From the NCBI GenBank assembly GCA_963730685.1, contig CAVSSP010000001.1, forward strand, positions 1,803,181-1,867,180: a stretch of DNA of 64,000 bases, read 5' to 3'. A program made the translations under genes and the position numbers. This document shows, one piece after another, positions 1 through 8,473 of this stretch. Under the pieces are notes generated by a model. It saw only the letters and a program-made list of their open reading frames with translations, was not told the DNA's origin and searched no databases. Each line of letters opens with the position of its first letter. Within the stretch, counting starts at the first letter, position 1. This DNA comes from Bog-756 sp963730685. GTDB lineage: Bacteria; Actinomycetota; Acidimicrobiia; Acidimicrobiales; RAAP-2.

Positions 1-191
1 ATGGCCATGCCCACGATCCCGCCGTCCTCTTCAGCCACATGGGCGAAGACGGCTGGGGCCGGGCCGAACAGCGCGGTCCGCAACATGTCGGCATCCACCT
101 CGACCGAACCGGGTGCGCGCTCGAATTCGGCCAGCTCGTGGATCATCTGCACCAGCGAGTCCACGTCGTCACGGGTGGCCGGCCGGATCAT
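1..191 (-). CDS. GNAT family N-acetyltransferase, N-terminal part (cut by window edge)
   Basis: Read leftwards from an ATG at 191, the first 63 residues begin MIRPATRDDVDSLVQMIHEL, the usual first strand and helix of the GNAT fold. ELAEFERAP follows, as in spermidine/diamine acetyltransferases. The acetyl-CoA binding loop would lie beyond the left edge, so substrate and activity cannot be judged. The frame stays open upstream of the ATG, but the family normally starts at this point. No clear Shine-Dalgarno sequence is seen. Positions 192-285, between this start and the next gene's stop, hold nothing recognisable. Confidence 0.7.
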   Translation of the reverse strand, partial: MIRPATRDDVDSLVQMIHELAEFERAPGSVEVDADMLRTALFGPAPAVFAHVAEEDGGIVGMA

Positions 192-285
192 CCGGTCAGG
201 GTAGCGGTCGGCGCCACAGGACCGCCTCGTGCAGCCACCCCTGGTGGTTCCCGTCCGAGCCGTGGGCCACTGTCCGACCCGGCGC

Positions 286-1254
286 TCACGGGATGAGCAG
301 CACCCGTCCGAAGGCGTGACGGCTCTCGATATAGGCGTGGGCCTCACCTGCCTCCTCCAGGGAGAACCGCCGGTCGATCACTACCCGCAGCTCGCCGGCG
401 GCAATGTCGTCCAGGTGGCGGGCGATGACGGCATGGGCGCGGTCGCCGAGGGACAGTTCGGCGCCGAGGAAGTAGCCCACCAGGGTCTGGTTGGCACCGC
501 GCATGGTGGCGATGTCCAGCCTCTCGGGCACCTGCCGGCCGGCATCGCCGAAGCTGACGCATCGTCCCCGGTAGGCGAGGCACGAGAGGCTCTGCTGGAG
601 GACCGAGCCGCCGATGGAGTCGAGGATGACGTCCGCACCCCTCCCGTCCGTCAGGCGCCGGACCTCGGCGACGAAGTCTGTCGTGGCGTAGTTGATGCCA
701 TGGTCGAGCCCGAGCTCGCCCAGGCGCGCCAGTCGTGCGTCGCTGGAGGCGGTGGCCAGCACCCTGGCCCCGGCCCGGTGGGCCAGCTGGATGGCGGCGA
801 TACCGACACCACTGGCCCCGGCATGGATGAGGGCCGTCTCGCCTGCCTGCAGGCGGCCGAACTCGAACAGCGAGTCGTCGGCGGTTCCGAACGGCACCGG
901 GACACAGGCGGCATCTTCGGTAGCCACCTCCGGGGGGATGACCCAGCAGAATGCCGGGGCCACCGACCGGAGCTCGGCGTGGGATCCGTCCAGACCCACC
1001 GTGACCACCCGGTCCCCCGGCGTGACGCCGACCACCTGGTCGCCCACTTCCACCACCGAGCCCGCGCACTGGTAGCCCACGATGTGAGGGGCGGCGGCCA
1101 TTGCCCCCCCGAGCCGGTTGAGCGTGTCGCCACCCTCGATGCTGACCGCCTCCACCCTCACCAGCACCTCGTCGGGGCCCATGACCGGATCAGGAACGTC
1201 CTCGTAGCGGAACACCTCGGGACCGCCGGTCTGGTAGTACACCGCTGCCTTCAC
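286..1254 (-). CDS. Zinc-free MDR alcohol dehydrogenase / NADPH:quinone oxidoreductase
   Basis: This is a 322-residue medium-chain dehydrogenase/reductase of the quinone oxidoreductase branch, expected to use NADPH to reduce quinones or enones in the cytosol. The N-terminal GroES-like domain starts MKAAVYYQTGGPEVFRYEDV. The Rossmann part has GASGVGIAAIQLAHRAGARV, followed by a typical DSIGG segment. The cysteine and histidine ligands of zinc-dependent alcohol dehydrogenases are absent. The GTG start at 1254 is chosen because AGAGGTGG lies just upstream and the protein then has normal length; the open frame to 1398 adds unrelated sequence. It is divergent from the response regulator at 1425. 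Confidence 0.85.
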   Translation of the reverse strand: MKAAVYYQTGGPEVFRYEDVPDPVMGPDEVLVRVEAVSIEGGDTLNRLGGAMAAAPHIVGYQCAGSVVEVGDQVVGVTPGDRVVTVGLDGSHAELRSVAPAFCWVIPPEVATEDAACVPVPFGTADDSLFEFGRLQAGETALIHAGASGVGIAAIQLAHRAGARVLATASSDARLARLGELGLDHGINYATTDFVAEVRRLTDGRGADVILDSIGGSVLQQSLSCLAYRGRCVSFGDAGRQVPERLDIATMRGANQTLVGYFLGAELSLGDRAHAVIARHLDDIAAGELRVVIDRRFSLEEAGEAHAYIESRHAFGRVLLIP

Positions 1255-1424
1255 CGCACCACCTCTTTGGATCGCTCGTCCCGGCCACCTTAGGCACGGT
1301 CCGTCCGCCCCGCCCCGCCCGCCTTCCCCAAACGGCATCGTCCCATTCCCCGCCCAGGACCGGGATCCCGGTCGATGTGCCAAGCTGGCCACGACCACGA
1401 CGGCGAACGGAGGCGCGGCGGACC

Positions 1425-2120
1425 ATGGTGGTGCGGGTGGCAGTGGTCGATGACGACGAGGTCAGTCGACGGGGGCTGGTCGAGTTGCTCAACGAACAGG
1501 CCGAGGTGGAGGTGGTGGGTCTCACCCACGTGACCGCGGTGACCTGGACGGAGGAGTGGGATGGGATGGACGTGGCCATCGTTGACGCCTGCGACGAGCG
1601 TCGCACCGACGATCAGTTCCCCGGGGTGGCGGTGGTGGAGGCCATCCGGCGGCGCCGCGGTGCCGACCGGACCCGGGTGATCGTCAGGACCGGGCAGTTC
1701 TTCGATGACGCCGTCCGCCATCGCATGCGGGAGGCGAGGGCCGACTACTTCTTCCACCGCTCCGAGCTCCGAGACGTCGAGAGCCTCCGGGACGTGGTCC
1801 TTCACCCCGAGCGCTTCCGGCCCGGGGTGCCCGATATCGCCCGACCCGACGCCGTGCTGCGGCTGGGAGTGGGTCCGTCCACCAGGGTCAACAGCGCCGT
1901 CACCGCCGCGGTCGAAAATGGGATGATCGAACTCGCACCGGGACGACCCGTACGCAGCCGTTCGCTGGCCCGTCGCCGCCACCGGTTCAACGAGACGGCC
2001 AGGCTCTTCCCACTGAACTCTGACGGGACCGTTCCCGACCGCAACCAGACCGATCCGTCGATGCCGCAGATCGCCCGGTTCTTGCAGTGGGCCACCCGCT
2101 CCAAGACCGGTGGGGCCTGA
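1425..2120 (+). CDS. Atypical response regulator receiver protein
   Basis: This is a 231-residue protein. Residues 1-130 look like a CheY-type receiver: VVRVAVVDDDEVSRRGL gives the acidic pocket, IVDACDE carries the likely phospho-acceptor Asp, and VIVRTGQFFDD supplies the beta-4 region. At beta-5 the usual conserved Lys appears as Arg (ADYFFHRSEL), so phosphorylation switching may differ. The C-terminal 90 residues are basic (RSRSLARRRHRF) and match no output domain that I recognise. No histidine kinase gene is adjacent. GGAGG precedes the ATG by about 11 bases. The c-di-GMP protein about 500 bp downstream on the same strand may be functionally linked, but this is inference only. Confidence 0.7.
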   Translation: MVVRVAVVDDDEVSRRGLVELLNEQAEVEVVGLTHVTAVTWTEEWDGMDVAIVDACDERRTDDQFPGVAVVEAIRRRRGADRTRVIVRTGQFFDDAVRHRMREARADYFFHRSELRDVESLRDVVLHPERFRPGVPDIARPDAVLRLGVGPSTRVNSAVTAAVENGMIELAPGRPVRSRSLARRRHRFNETARLFPLNSDGTVPDRNQTDPSMPQIARFLQWATRSKTGGA

Positions 2121-2617
2121 CCGGTTGCCGGGGGCGCGGCGCGCGCCCACCTGACGGAGCAAGGAATGCGCGTTCTCGGGTCTCAGATCGCGCACCCCGC
2201 TGTGGTTCCATGGCAGCGGCGGGAACCGGTCAAGCCGCCCGCCGGCGGCCCGGGGTCGTCCTCGTGGAACCGGGGGCACCGATGGCGGGTCGTGATGGGC
2301 GGCGCGGACCGTAGTGCGTGGGATCGGAGGGTACCCACCGGTCGACCGGTGGGTACCCGGTCCCACTGCTCATTGGCCCCCCGGTGTTCACCGAACCCCC
2401 CCGGTGCTCACCGTCCGGTTCCTGCTCAAGCCACAGGTGGTTGGTGCCGATAGGCAACTGTGGGGACCTATCACCAGCCCGCCGAGCCCCGGAGACCGTG
2501 GCTCGGCGCCCGCCCCTGTCCGCCGGAAGTCGACAGCCGTCGGGAACTGGCCCACCAGGCCCACCACACACCGCCCTCCCGCAACCGGTGTGGTCAAGTT
2601 GGGGGCCCCGACGGCCG
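2121..2617. other. Long intergenic gap with a perfect palindrome
   Basis: About 500 bases lie between the response regulator stop and the start of the GGDEF-EAL gene. Open frames here are short, proline/arginine-rich and show no family signature, so I see no gene. The one striking element is the 30-bp palindrome at 2329-2358, listed separately. A leader or promoter for the downstream gene probably lies here. Confidence 0.5.
2329..2358. repeat. Perfect 30-bp palindrome
   Basis: The left half GGGTACCCACCGGTC is followed at once by its exact reverse complement, with no spacer. It contains nested shorter palindromes (GGTACC, ACCGGT, GTCGAC). It sits 208 bases after the response regulator stop and about 260 bases before the GGDEF-EAL start. 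It could form a cruciform or RNA hairpin, or bind a dimeric regulator. No T-run follows, so a classical terminator is less likely. Confidence 0.85.
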
Positions 2618-4498
2618 ATGACCACTGGCATGGACGGGAAACTTCAGACGGCGAATGAAGCCCCCGGCGACGTCGATACCCGGTCCACGACCGAGGTACC
2701 CGACGCACTGGACACCCCGGACGTGGCGGACGTGCAGGTCCACGAGAACGGTCTGGACCGCGAGCGGGTGGCGCTGGGGCTTGCCCTCCAGTCCCGGGCC
2801 GACGAAATCGGGCGACTCGTGGACGAACGGTTCTCCGCCGACCTCAAGGGCCACGCCTTCGTCGCCGCCAGGCTCGGCACCTACCTGATCGGGCGTTGGC
2901 TGGCCACCGATGTCGCCGCCTCGGCCGAGGACGAGGGTCTCCTGGCCCAACAGGGGGAGCTGGCCCTCGTGGAGGACACCGTCCTGTCCAACGTGGCCAA
3001 GGCGTACTTCGCCTGGCGCGACCTCACCTGTCTGGTGCTCGCCGAGGAGGCGGCCCGGCTCGGGGTGAGCGACGAACTGCTCACCCTGGCGACCGAGGTG
3101 GTCAGGCTCAGCTCCGACGGCAGCCTGGTCCGCATCGTTCGTCAGTTCGACCAGACCCGGAGGGAGCTTCAACAGAAGCTGAACGAAGAGCAGGCCACCC
3201 TGGCCCATCGTGCCCTCCACGACCAGTTGACCGGGCTCCCCAACCGGGCGCTGCTGGTCGACCGGTTGGGCCAGGCGGCCAGCGCCCTCCTGCGCAGGCA
3301 GGGTGCGGCCATGCTCCTCTATCTCGATCTCGATAATTTCAAGGCCATCAACGACCGGTTCGGCCATGCGGCCGGTGACTGCCTGCTGGTGGAGGTGGCC
3401 GACCGCCTGCAGCGCCTGGTGCGGTCAGGAGACACCGTCGCCCGTCTGGGTGGCGACGAGTTCGTCGTACTGGCCCAGGACCTCTCGGACCCCGAGGCGT
3501 CCGCCCGGTCGTTGGCCGAGCGGATCCACTTCGCCATGCGGGCACCGGTGGCGGTGGGGGAGCGGCATCTCTACACCTCGGTGAGCATCGGCATCGCCCC
3601 CGTCGAGCCCGGAGTCGACCCCGAGGTGTGCATGGCCCAGGCCGATGCCGCCATGTACCAGGCCAAGCGGGGCGGACCGGCCCGTTACGAATGCTTCAAC
3701 AGCTTGATCGGCGAAGACAACCGCCGCCGGAGCCAGCTCGCCCACGAGCTCCGGGCCGCCCACGAGTTGGGTCAGCTCTCGGTCCACTATCAACCGCTGT
3801 TCAAGCTGGGCGGCGACGTGGTCGGCATGGAGGCCCTGCTGCGCTGGGACCATCCCGAGCTCGGTTCGGTGGCACCCGCTGAGTTCATCCCGCTGCTCGA
3901 ACGCAGCCGCGACATCGTGCCGGTCGGCCGCTGGGTGCTGGGGGAGGCCACCCGCCAGTGCCGGAAGTGGCAGACCCAGGGGAATCCCGACCTCACCGTG
4001 TCGGTCAACGTGTCAGCCCGACAACTCCAGGACCCGTCGTTCTACGACGATGTCAGCCATGCTCTGCGGTGCTCGCACCTCGCCCCGGAGACGTTGGTGC
4101 TCGAGATCACCGAGTCCGTGCTCGTCATGGACATCGTCCGCATCGGTGCCATCATGCAGAAGATCCGCGACCTCGGCGTGCACATGGCCCTGGACGACTT
4201 CGGTACCGGCTACTCGTCCCTGCTGTACCTGAAGGACCTCCCGATCGACCGCCTCAAGGTCGACCGCAGCTTCGTGTCGGGCCTGGGTGCCTCCGAGCAG
4301 GACACCACCATCATCTCCACCGTGGTCCAACTCGCCCACGATCTGGGCCTGCGGGTGGTGGCCGAGGGCGTCGAGACAGAGGCCGAGCTGGAGGCGGTCG
4401 GTGCTATGGGCTGTGACGAGGCACAGGGCTTCTTGCTGGGGCGACCCGGCCCGGCCCAGGCCCTTCCTCCCCAACGGGTCCTGTCGATCGACGGCTGA
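2618..4498 (+). CDS. GGDEF-EAL bifunctional c-di-GMP protein
   Basis: This protein of about 626 residues is built to make and/or degrade cyclic di-GMP in the cytosol. Residues 1-200 form a helical sensor-like region with no recognised ligand motif. A short coiled segment (RRELQQKLNEEQATLAHRAL) leads to a GGDEF domain with an intact GGDEF at about residues 278-282. An EAL domain follows with EALLRW at about 405 and DDFGTGYSS, so both catalytic signatures are intact. No transmembrane segment is seen. The ATG at 2618 or the one at 2630 could be the start; the long open frame upstream has non-protein-like composition. A second GGDEF-EAL gene lies at 10179, so c-di-GMP signalling is doubly represented. 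Confidence 0.9.
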   Translation: MTTGMDGKLQTANEAPGDVDTRSTTEVPDALDTPDVADVQVHENGLDRERVALGLALQSRADEIGRLVDERFSADLKGHAFVAARLGTYLIGRWLATDVAASAEDEGLLAQQGELALVEDTVLSNVAKAYFAWRDLTCLVLAEEAARLGVSDELLTLATEVVRLSSDGSLVRIVRQFDQTRRELQQKLNEEQATLAHRALHDQLTGLPNRALLVDRLGQAASALLRRQGAAMLLYLDLDNFKAINDRFGHAAGDCLLVEVADRLQRLVRSGDTVARLGGDEFVVLAQDLSDPEASARSLAERIHFAMRAPVAVGERHLYTSVSIGIAPVEPGVDPEVCMAQADAAMYQAKRGGPARYECFNSLIGEDNRRRSQLAHELRAAHELGQLSVHYQPLFKLGGDVVGMEALLRWDHPELGSVAPAEFIPLLERSRDIVPVGRWVLGEATRQCRKWQTQGNPDLTVSVNVSARQLQDPSFYDDVSHALRCSHLAPETLVLEITESVLVMDIVRIGAIMQKIRDLGVHMALDDFGTGYSSLLYLKDLPIDRLKVDRSFVSGLGASEQDTTIISTVVQLAHDLGLRVVAEGVETEAELEAVGAMGCDEAQGFLLGRPGPAQALPPQRVLSIDG

Positions 4499-4610
4499 CC
4501 AGCCTTCCGGTCGCGGGGGTGGTCCGCATCGGAACCCATCGTGAGTGCGATCCTGCTCCCGGCATCGGCCGGGCTCCAGGGCTCGGCCGAGCGGGCGACG
4601 GGGCGCCGGA

Positions 4611-5519
4611 TCAGAGGCCGGCGAGCGAGTGGAACGCGACGGCTGCAGCAGTTGCCACGTTCAACGAGTCGACCCCGTTCGCCATCGGGATCGGAACGGC
4701 TACATCCGACGCCGCCAGGGCCCCGGCCGACAGGCCGGGGCCTTCGGCCCCGAGGAGCAGGGCCACGCCCCCGGGGCGCCCGGATCCGGCTATCCGGGCC
4801 CGCAGGTCGGTGAGAGTGGCGGTTCGGACCCCGCCGCCGAAGGCCAAGCGCGGGGTCATGGCGGCGACGACGAAGCCGGCCGCACGCACCTCGTCGAGCC
4901 CGGTCGGCCATGGCGCCAGTCGGGCGAACGGAACATGGAGGACGTGCCCGACGGACACGCGGACCGACCGTCGGTACAGCGGGTCGGCGCATGTCGGGTC
5001 GAGGAGCACCCCGGCCACCCCGAACGCGGCGGCGTTGCGGAACAAGGCGCCGATGTTCTCATGGTCGTTGAGGCCCTCGAGCACGGCGACCAGCCGAGGA
5101 GCCTCCCCCGAAACGGTCGTACCGACGGCGTCGGCCAGGAGCTGCTCGGGCGCGGTGGGCGACGGGCGGTCGGCGACGGCCACCACGCCCCGATGCAGGG
5201 CGAAGCCGACCGTGCCGGCCACCACCCCCCGGGATCCGATCAACACCGGCGCCCCCCGGGCGCGTGTGGCCGCCACCAGGTCGCCGGCCGCCGCCGCATG
5301 CCGATCGTCGACGAGCAGCGAGCGAACGGTGTACCCGGAGGTGAGGAGGCGTGCGACGGCCAGCCTTCCTTCCACCACGAAGACCGACTGATCGGCCTCC
5401 AGCGCCATCCGGCCGGCCGGGTCGTTGAGGCCCCGGTAGAGGTCGAGCCGTGGGTCGTCGGGGTCGTCCACCCCGATCAGGGGACCCAGGGTCACCGGGT
5501 CCTCGTGCGCGTCCGACAC
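4611..5519 (-). CDS. TrmH/SpoU family RNA 2'-O-methyltransferase
   Basis: This 302-residue SPOUT methyltransferase transfers methyl from S-adenosylmethionine to a ribose 2'-OH of rRNA or tRNA. The N-terminal 110 residues form the substrate-binding part (VFVVEGRLAVARLLTSGY). The three SPOUT motifs are present: motif 1 in NIGALFRNAAAFGVAGVLLD, motif 2 in LLLGAEGPGLS, and motif 3 in VPIPMANGVDSLNVATAAAV, which builds the trefoil knot. The start is a GTG at 5519. Which RNA position is modified cannot be told from sequence. The gene converges on the GGDEF-EAL gene to its left and is divergent from the cupin. Confidence 0.9.
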   Translation of the reverse strand: MSDAHEDPVTLGPLIGVDDPDDPRLDLYRGLNDPAGRMALEADQSVFVVEGRLAVARLLTSGYTVRSLLVDDRHAAAAGDLVAATRARGAPVLIGSRGVVAGTVGFALHRGVVAVADRPSPTAPEQLLADAVGTTVSGEAPRLVAVLEGLNDHENIGALFRNAAAFGVAGVLLDPTCADPLYRRSVRVSVGHVLHVPFARLAPWPTGLDEVRAAGFVVAAMTPRLAFGGGVRTATLTDLRARIAGSGRPGGVALLLGAEGPGLSAGALAASDVAVPIPMANGVDSLNVATAAAVAFHSLAGL

Positions 5520-5637
5520 CGGGCCAGCATCGCGTACCCGAACGCCGCCGGCGCGATTCCGACCGGCCGGCCGGCATCCGGCCGGACCGGGGAAGTGCAG
5601 ATCCGGCTCGGCAGTCGCCCGGTAGTAGACAGTGGCG

Positions 5638-5991
5638 ATGCGATTCGCCCGTATCTACAACGGCGAGGATGGCTCGGCTCACTTCGGGGAGGGTGAGACG
5701 CCGTTCGCCAGCGCCGAGTTCGCGCCACCGGCGCCACCGCTCGATGTCTCACCGGCAATGCCGGTCCGAGAGGTGATGTTCATTCGGTTCCGAGCCGGTT
5801 GGACGGATCCGGCCCACCCCGCCCCGGCCCGCCAGTGGATGTTGGTCTTGTCGGGGCGGGGCGAGAGCACTGCCGGTGGTGAGACGAGGACGTGGGGACC
5901 GGGCGATGTGTTCCTCCTCGAAGACACATCGGGTCCCGGCCATGGGACGACCATTATCGAGGACACCGTGATGGCGGTGGTCCGCTGTTGA
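5638..5991 (+). CDS. Small cupin-domain protein
   Basis: This 117-residue single-domain cupin begins MRFARIYNGEDGSAHFGEGE. The barrel motifs can be followed: REVMFIRFRAGWTDPAHPAP and WGPGDVFLLEDTSGPGHGT. The second motif keeps a histidine in GPGHGT, but the first lacks the full HxH set, so metal binding is uncertain. Such proteins are often uncharacterised or dioxygenase-like. An upstream in-frame GTG at 5632 is an alternative start. It converges on the PLP-enzyme gene. Confidence 0.7.
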   Translation: MRFARIYNGEDGSAHFGEGETPFASAEFAPPAPPLDVSPAMPVREVMFIRFRAGWTDPAHPAPARQWMLVLSGRGESTAGGETRTWGPGDVFLLEDTSGPGHGTTIIEDTVMAVVRC

Positions 5992-6006
5992 CACCCTCGG
6001 GCGGTC

Positions 6007-7398
6007 TCAGGGCTCGGCGGGTACGGCCTGCTGGGTATCGAGCATGTCGGCCATCACCATCTTGATGAACCCGTCGGCCTCGTCGGTCATGCCCCCGGCC
6101 ACCCCTCCGTAGATCGCACCCGATGACGGGGCCTCGGCGGCATGGGCAGTGGCGTACTCGACGGCGGCGGCCAGGTCCTCGGCGAACGACTCGGCCACCC
6201 CGGCCTGGGTCTGGGGCCGGGTGACCGCCATGTGGAGCGCGTTGGGGTACTGCTGTCCGTTGAACCGCCATCCCCGTCCGCGCATGAAGTCGTTGACGTG
6301 GTAGACGTCGAACTGGTCTGAGGTGAAGCTGAACAGGAACGTGGGATTGCCGAGGATGCGCAGGGCGGGGTGGGAGCGCACCGCAGCCTGCATCGTCGCC
6401 GCCGTCGCGAAGATCTCCTCGGCGTAGCGCCGGTACCCCTGGCGTCCGAGTTGGACCATCGATGCCCAGGTGGCGGCGATGAGACCGCCCGAGCGCGATC
6501 CCTCCATGCCCGGAGAGCAGTACTTGCCGCCGCTCCAGTCGGTGAGGAAGAAGTACTGGGAGTTGCGGAGTGCCTTGTCCCGGAACGTCAGTACCGAGGT
6601 CCCCTTGAAGGCGTAGCCGTACTTATGGGTGTCGGCGGACATGGAGGTCACTCCGGCATGCCGGTAGTCGAACACGGGGATGTCATACCCGAGCTCCTGG
6701 CCGAACGGGAGGATGAACCCGCCGAGGCAGCTGTCAACGTGGAGGCCCACCCCGTGGCGAAGTGCGATGTCGGACAGATCGCCGATCGGATCGATGGTCC
6801 CGTAGCCGTAGTTGCAGGCCGAGCCGATGATGGCCACCGTGTCCCCGTCGATGTGCTGGTCCACCCACGCCGTGTCGACCTGGGTGGTGGCGGGATCCAC
6901 CGGGGCCACTCGGAGGTCGATACCGAACAGGTGACATGCCTTGTCGAAGGCCGGGTGGGCAGTCTCGGGCTTGATCACATTGGGGCGGCGTACCCCCCGC
7001 TCCTGGGCCGCCGACTCCCGGTAGGCCAGCATGGCGTGGCAGATGCTCCCGGTCCCGCCGGTGGAGACCAGGCCGGCCGGCTCTCCGTCGTCGACGGCGT
7101 CGGCGTGGAGCAGGTCGAGGGTCATGGCGATGATCTCGGCTTCGAATTTGGTGGCGCTCGGGCACATATCACGCTGGAGGACGTTGACGTGGGCGAACAG
7201 GCCGAAGGCCTCGTTCATGAAGTGGTAGTGGTCGTGGTCCCCGCAGTACATGGTGCCCGAGCACTTGCCCGACTCCCACGAGGCGTCCTCTTCCTCAGCC
7301 ATCGCGTGCATCGTGGCCAGGAGCTCGGCACGCGGCGTCCCCTCCTCGGGAAGCCGTCGGTGCACGGCGAAGCGGCCGTCGTACGGGAAGGTGCTCAT
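6007..7398 (-). CDS. PLP-dependent group II decarboxylase, sphingosine-1-phosphate-lyase-like
   Basis: This 463-residue fold-type I PLP enzyme has the lysine motif SMSADTHKYGYAFKGTSVL, characteristic of the sphingosine-phosphate lyase subgroup of the glutamate/tyrosine decarboxylase family. LVSTGGTGSICHAMLAYRE holds the phosphate-binding loop and LHVDSCLGGFILPFG holds the Asp that contacts the pyridine nitrogen. No membrane anchor is seen, as is usual for bacterial members. The start ATG follows GAGGAG. The substrate could be a sphingoid-base phosphate or an aromatic/acidic amino acid; the HKYGYA context favours the lyase-like group. The Gfo/Idh/MocA gene upstream is co-directional with a 25-bp gap, so co-transcription is likely. 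Confidence 0.85.
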   Translation of the reverse strand: MSTFPYDGRFAVHRRLPEEGTPRAELLATMHAMAEEEDASWESGKCSGTMYCGDHDHYHFMNEAFGLFAHVNVLQRDMCPSATKFEAEIIAMTLDLLHADAVDDGEPAGLVSTGGTGSICHAMLAYRESAAQERGVRRPNVIKPETAHPAFDKACHLFGIDLRVAPVDPATTQVDTAWVDQHIDGDTVAIIGSACNYGYGTIDPIGDLSDIALRHGVGLHVDSCLGGFILPFGQELGYDIPVFDYRHAGVTSMSADTHKYGYAFKGTSVLTFRDKALRNSQYFFLTDWSGGKYCSPGMEGSRSGGLIAATWASMVQLGRQGYRRYAEEIFATAATMQAAVRSHPALRILGNPTFLFSFTSDQFDVYHVNDFMRGRGWRFNGQQYPNALHMAVTRPQTQAGVAESFAEDLAAAVEYATAHAAEAPSSGAIYGGVAGGMTDEADGFIKMVMADMLDTQQAVPAEP

Positions 7399-7423
7399 GG
7401 GGTGGTCTCCTCGGTCGTGGCGG

Positions 7424-8425
7424 TCATGTTCCCCTCGGGCGCATGCCGGCGGCGCGGTACACGGCGTCGATGACTTGCATGGTGGCCACCGAGTCGCTCG
7501 GCGGCGTCAGCACGGGACCTTCCCGCAGCACCGCGTTGCAGAAGGCGTCGAGTTGGTAGGAGTAGGTCGGGCGCCGGGACGGGAACTCGGTGCGGCGGCC
7601 CCCACCGGACCGGACGGTCAGCCAGCTGACCGTCTGCGGGGCGATCGGGTTGAACACCCGAAGCTCACCGTCGTCACCGCTGGCCCGGGCGGACAGGTGG
7701 AGGAGCGATCTCGACCACATCGAGCAGTGCACCGTTGCGGTGTGCCCGCTCGGGAACAGCAGGTCCGCCCGCATCGCCCGGTCGATGTCAGGACCATGGA
7801 GCGTGGCGGTGGCGGACGTCACGCTGGGCTCCTCGCCGCCGAGCAGACGGGCCCAGTGCACCACGTAGGCACCCATGTCCATCATGGCGCCGCCGCTGAG
7901 TCCGGCCTGGTAGCGAATGTCAGACTTGTCCGGGATCGGGGCGCACAGCCACGCCTCGACGTGGCGGAGCCTTCCCAACTCCCCACTGTGCACGATCTCG
8001 TGCATCCGGTGGGCGAGGGGGTGATAGCGGTAGTGGAACGCCTCCATCACCACCAGTCCCGAACGGGCGGCAGGCCGGTCGGCCGCCACCGCCACCGCTT
8101 CGGCCTCGTCGGCATTGGAGGTGAACGGCTTCTCGCACAGCACGTGCTTGCCGGCGGCGAGGGCGTTGAGGGTCCACTCCGCGTGCAGGCTGTTGGGCAG
8201 GGGGATGTAGACGGCGTCCACGGACGGGTCGTCACACACGTCCTGGTAGGTCGCGGCCACCCGTGCGATGCCGTGACGTGCGGCGAAGTCGGCGGCACGA
8301 CTGCGATCCCGGGCTGCCACCACCTCGACGGATGCCTCAGCGTTGGTGGCTGCCGGTTTCAAGAGTGCGGCCGGGGCGATCCGGGCGGCGCCGAGCACTC
8401 CGAACCGGACCTGGGCGGTGGGCAT
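7424..8425 (-). CDS. Gfo/Idh/MocA family NAD(P)-dependent oxidoreductase
   Basis: This 333-residue oxidoreductase has the N-terminal Rossmann motif VRFGVLGAARIAPAALLKPA. The family signature CEKPFTSNADEAEAV follows, with the catalytic-region Lys in EKP. The C-terminal alpha/beta domain contains GGAMMDMGAYVVHWARLLGG. Family members oxidise or reduce sugars, inositols or related polyols; the substrate cannot be specified. The ATG at 8425 is preferred over one three codons upstream because it begins directly before the Rossmann strand. It lies just upstream of, and probably in one transcript with, the PLP enzyme gene. Confidence 0.88.
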   Translation of the reverse strand: MPTAQVRFGVLGAARIAPAALLKPAATNAEASVEVVAARDRSRAADFAARHGIARVAATYQDVCDDPSVDAVYIPLPNSLHAEWTLNALAAGKHVLCEKPFTSNADEAEAVAVAADRPAARSGLVVMEAFHYRYHPLAHRMHEIVHSGELGRLRHVEAWLCAPIPDKSDIRYQAGLSGGAMMDMGAYVVHWARLLGGEEPSVTSATATLHGPDIDRAMRADLLFPSGHTATVHCSMWSRSLLHLSARASGDDGELRVFNPIAPQTVSWLTVRSGGGRRTEFPSRRPTYSYQLDAFCNAVLREGPVLTPPSDSVATMQVIDAVYRAAGMRPRGT

Positions 8426-8473
8426 GGCGCCCACGGTAGCGAACCTGGGTGGACGGTCGGGCCGCGCCGGTGC

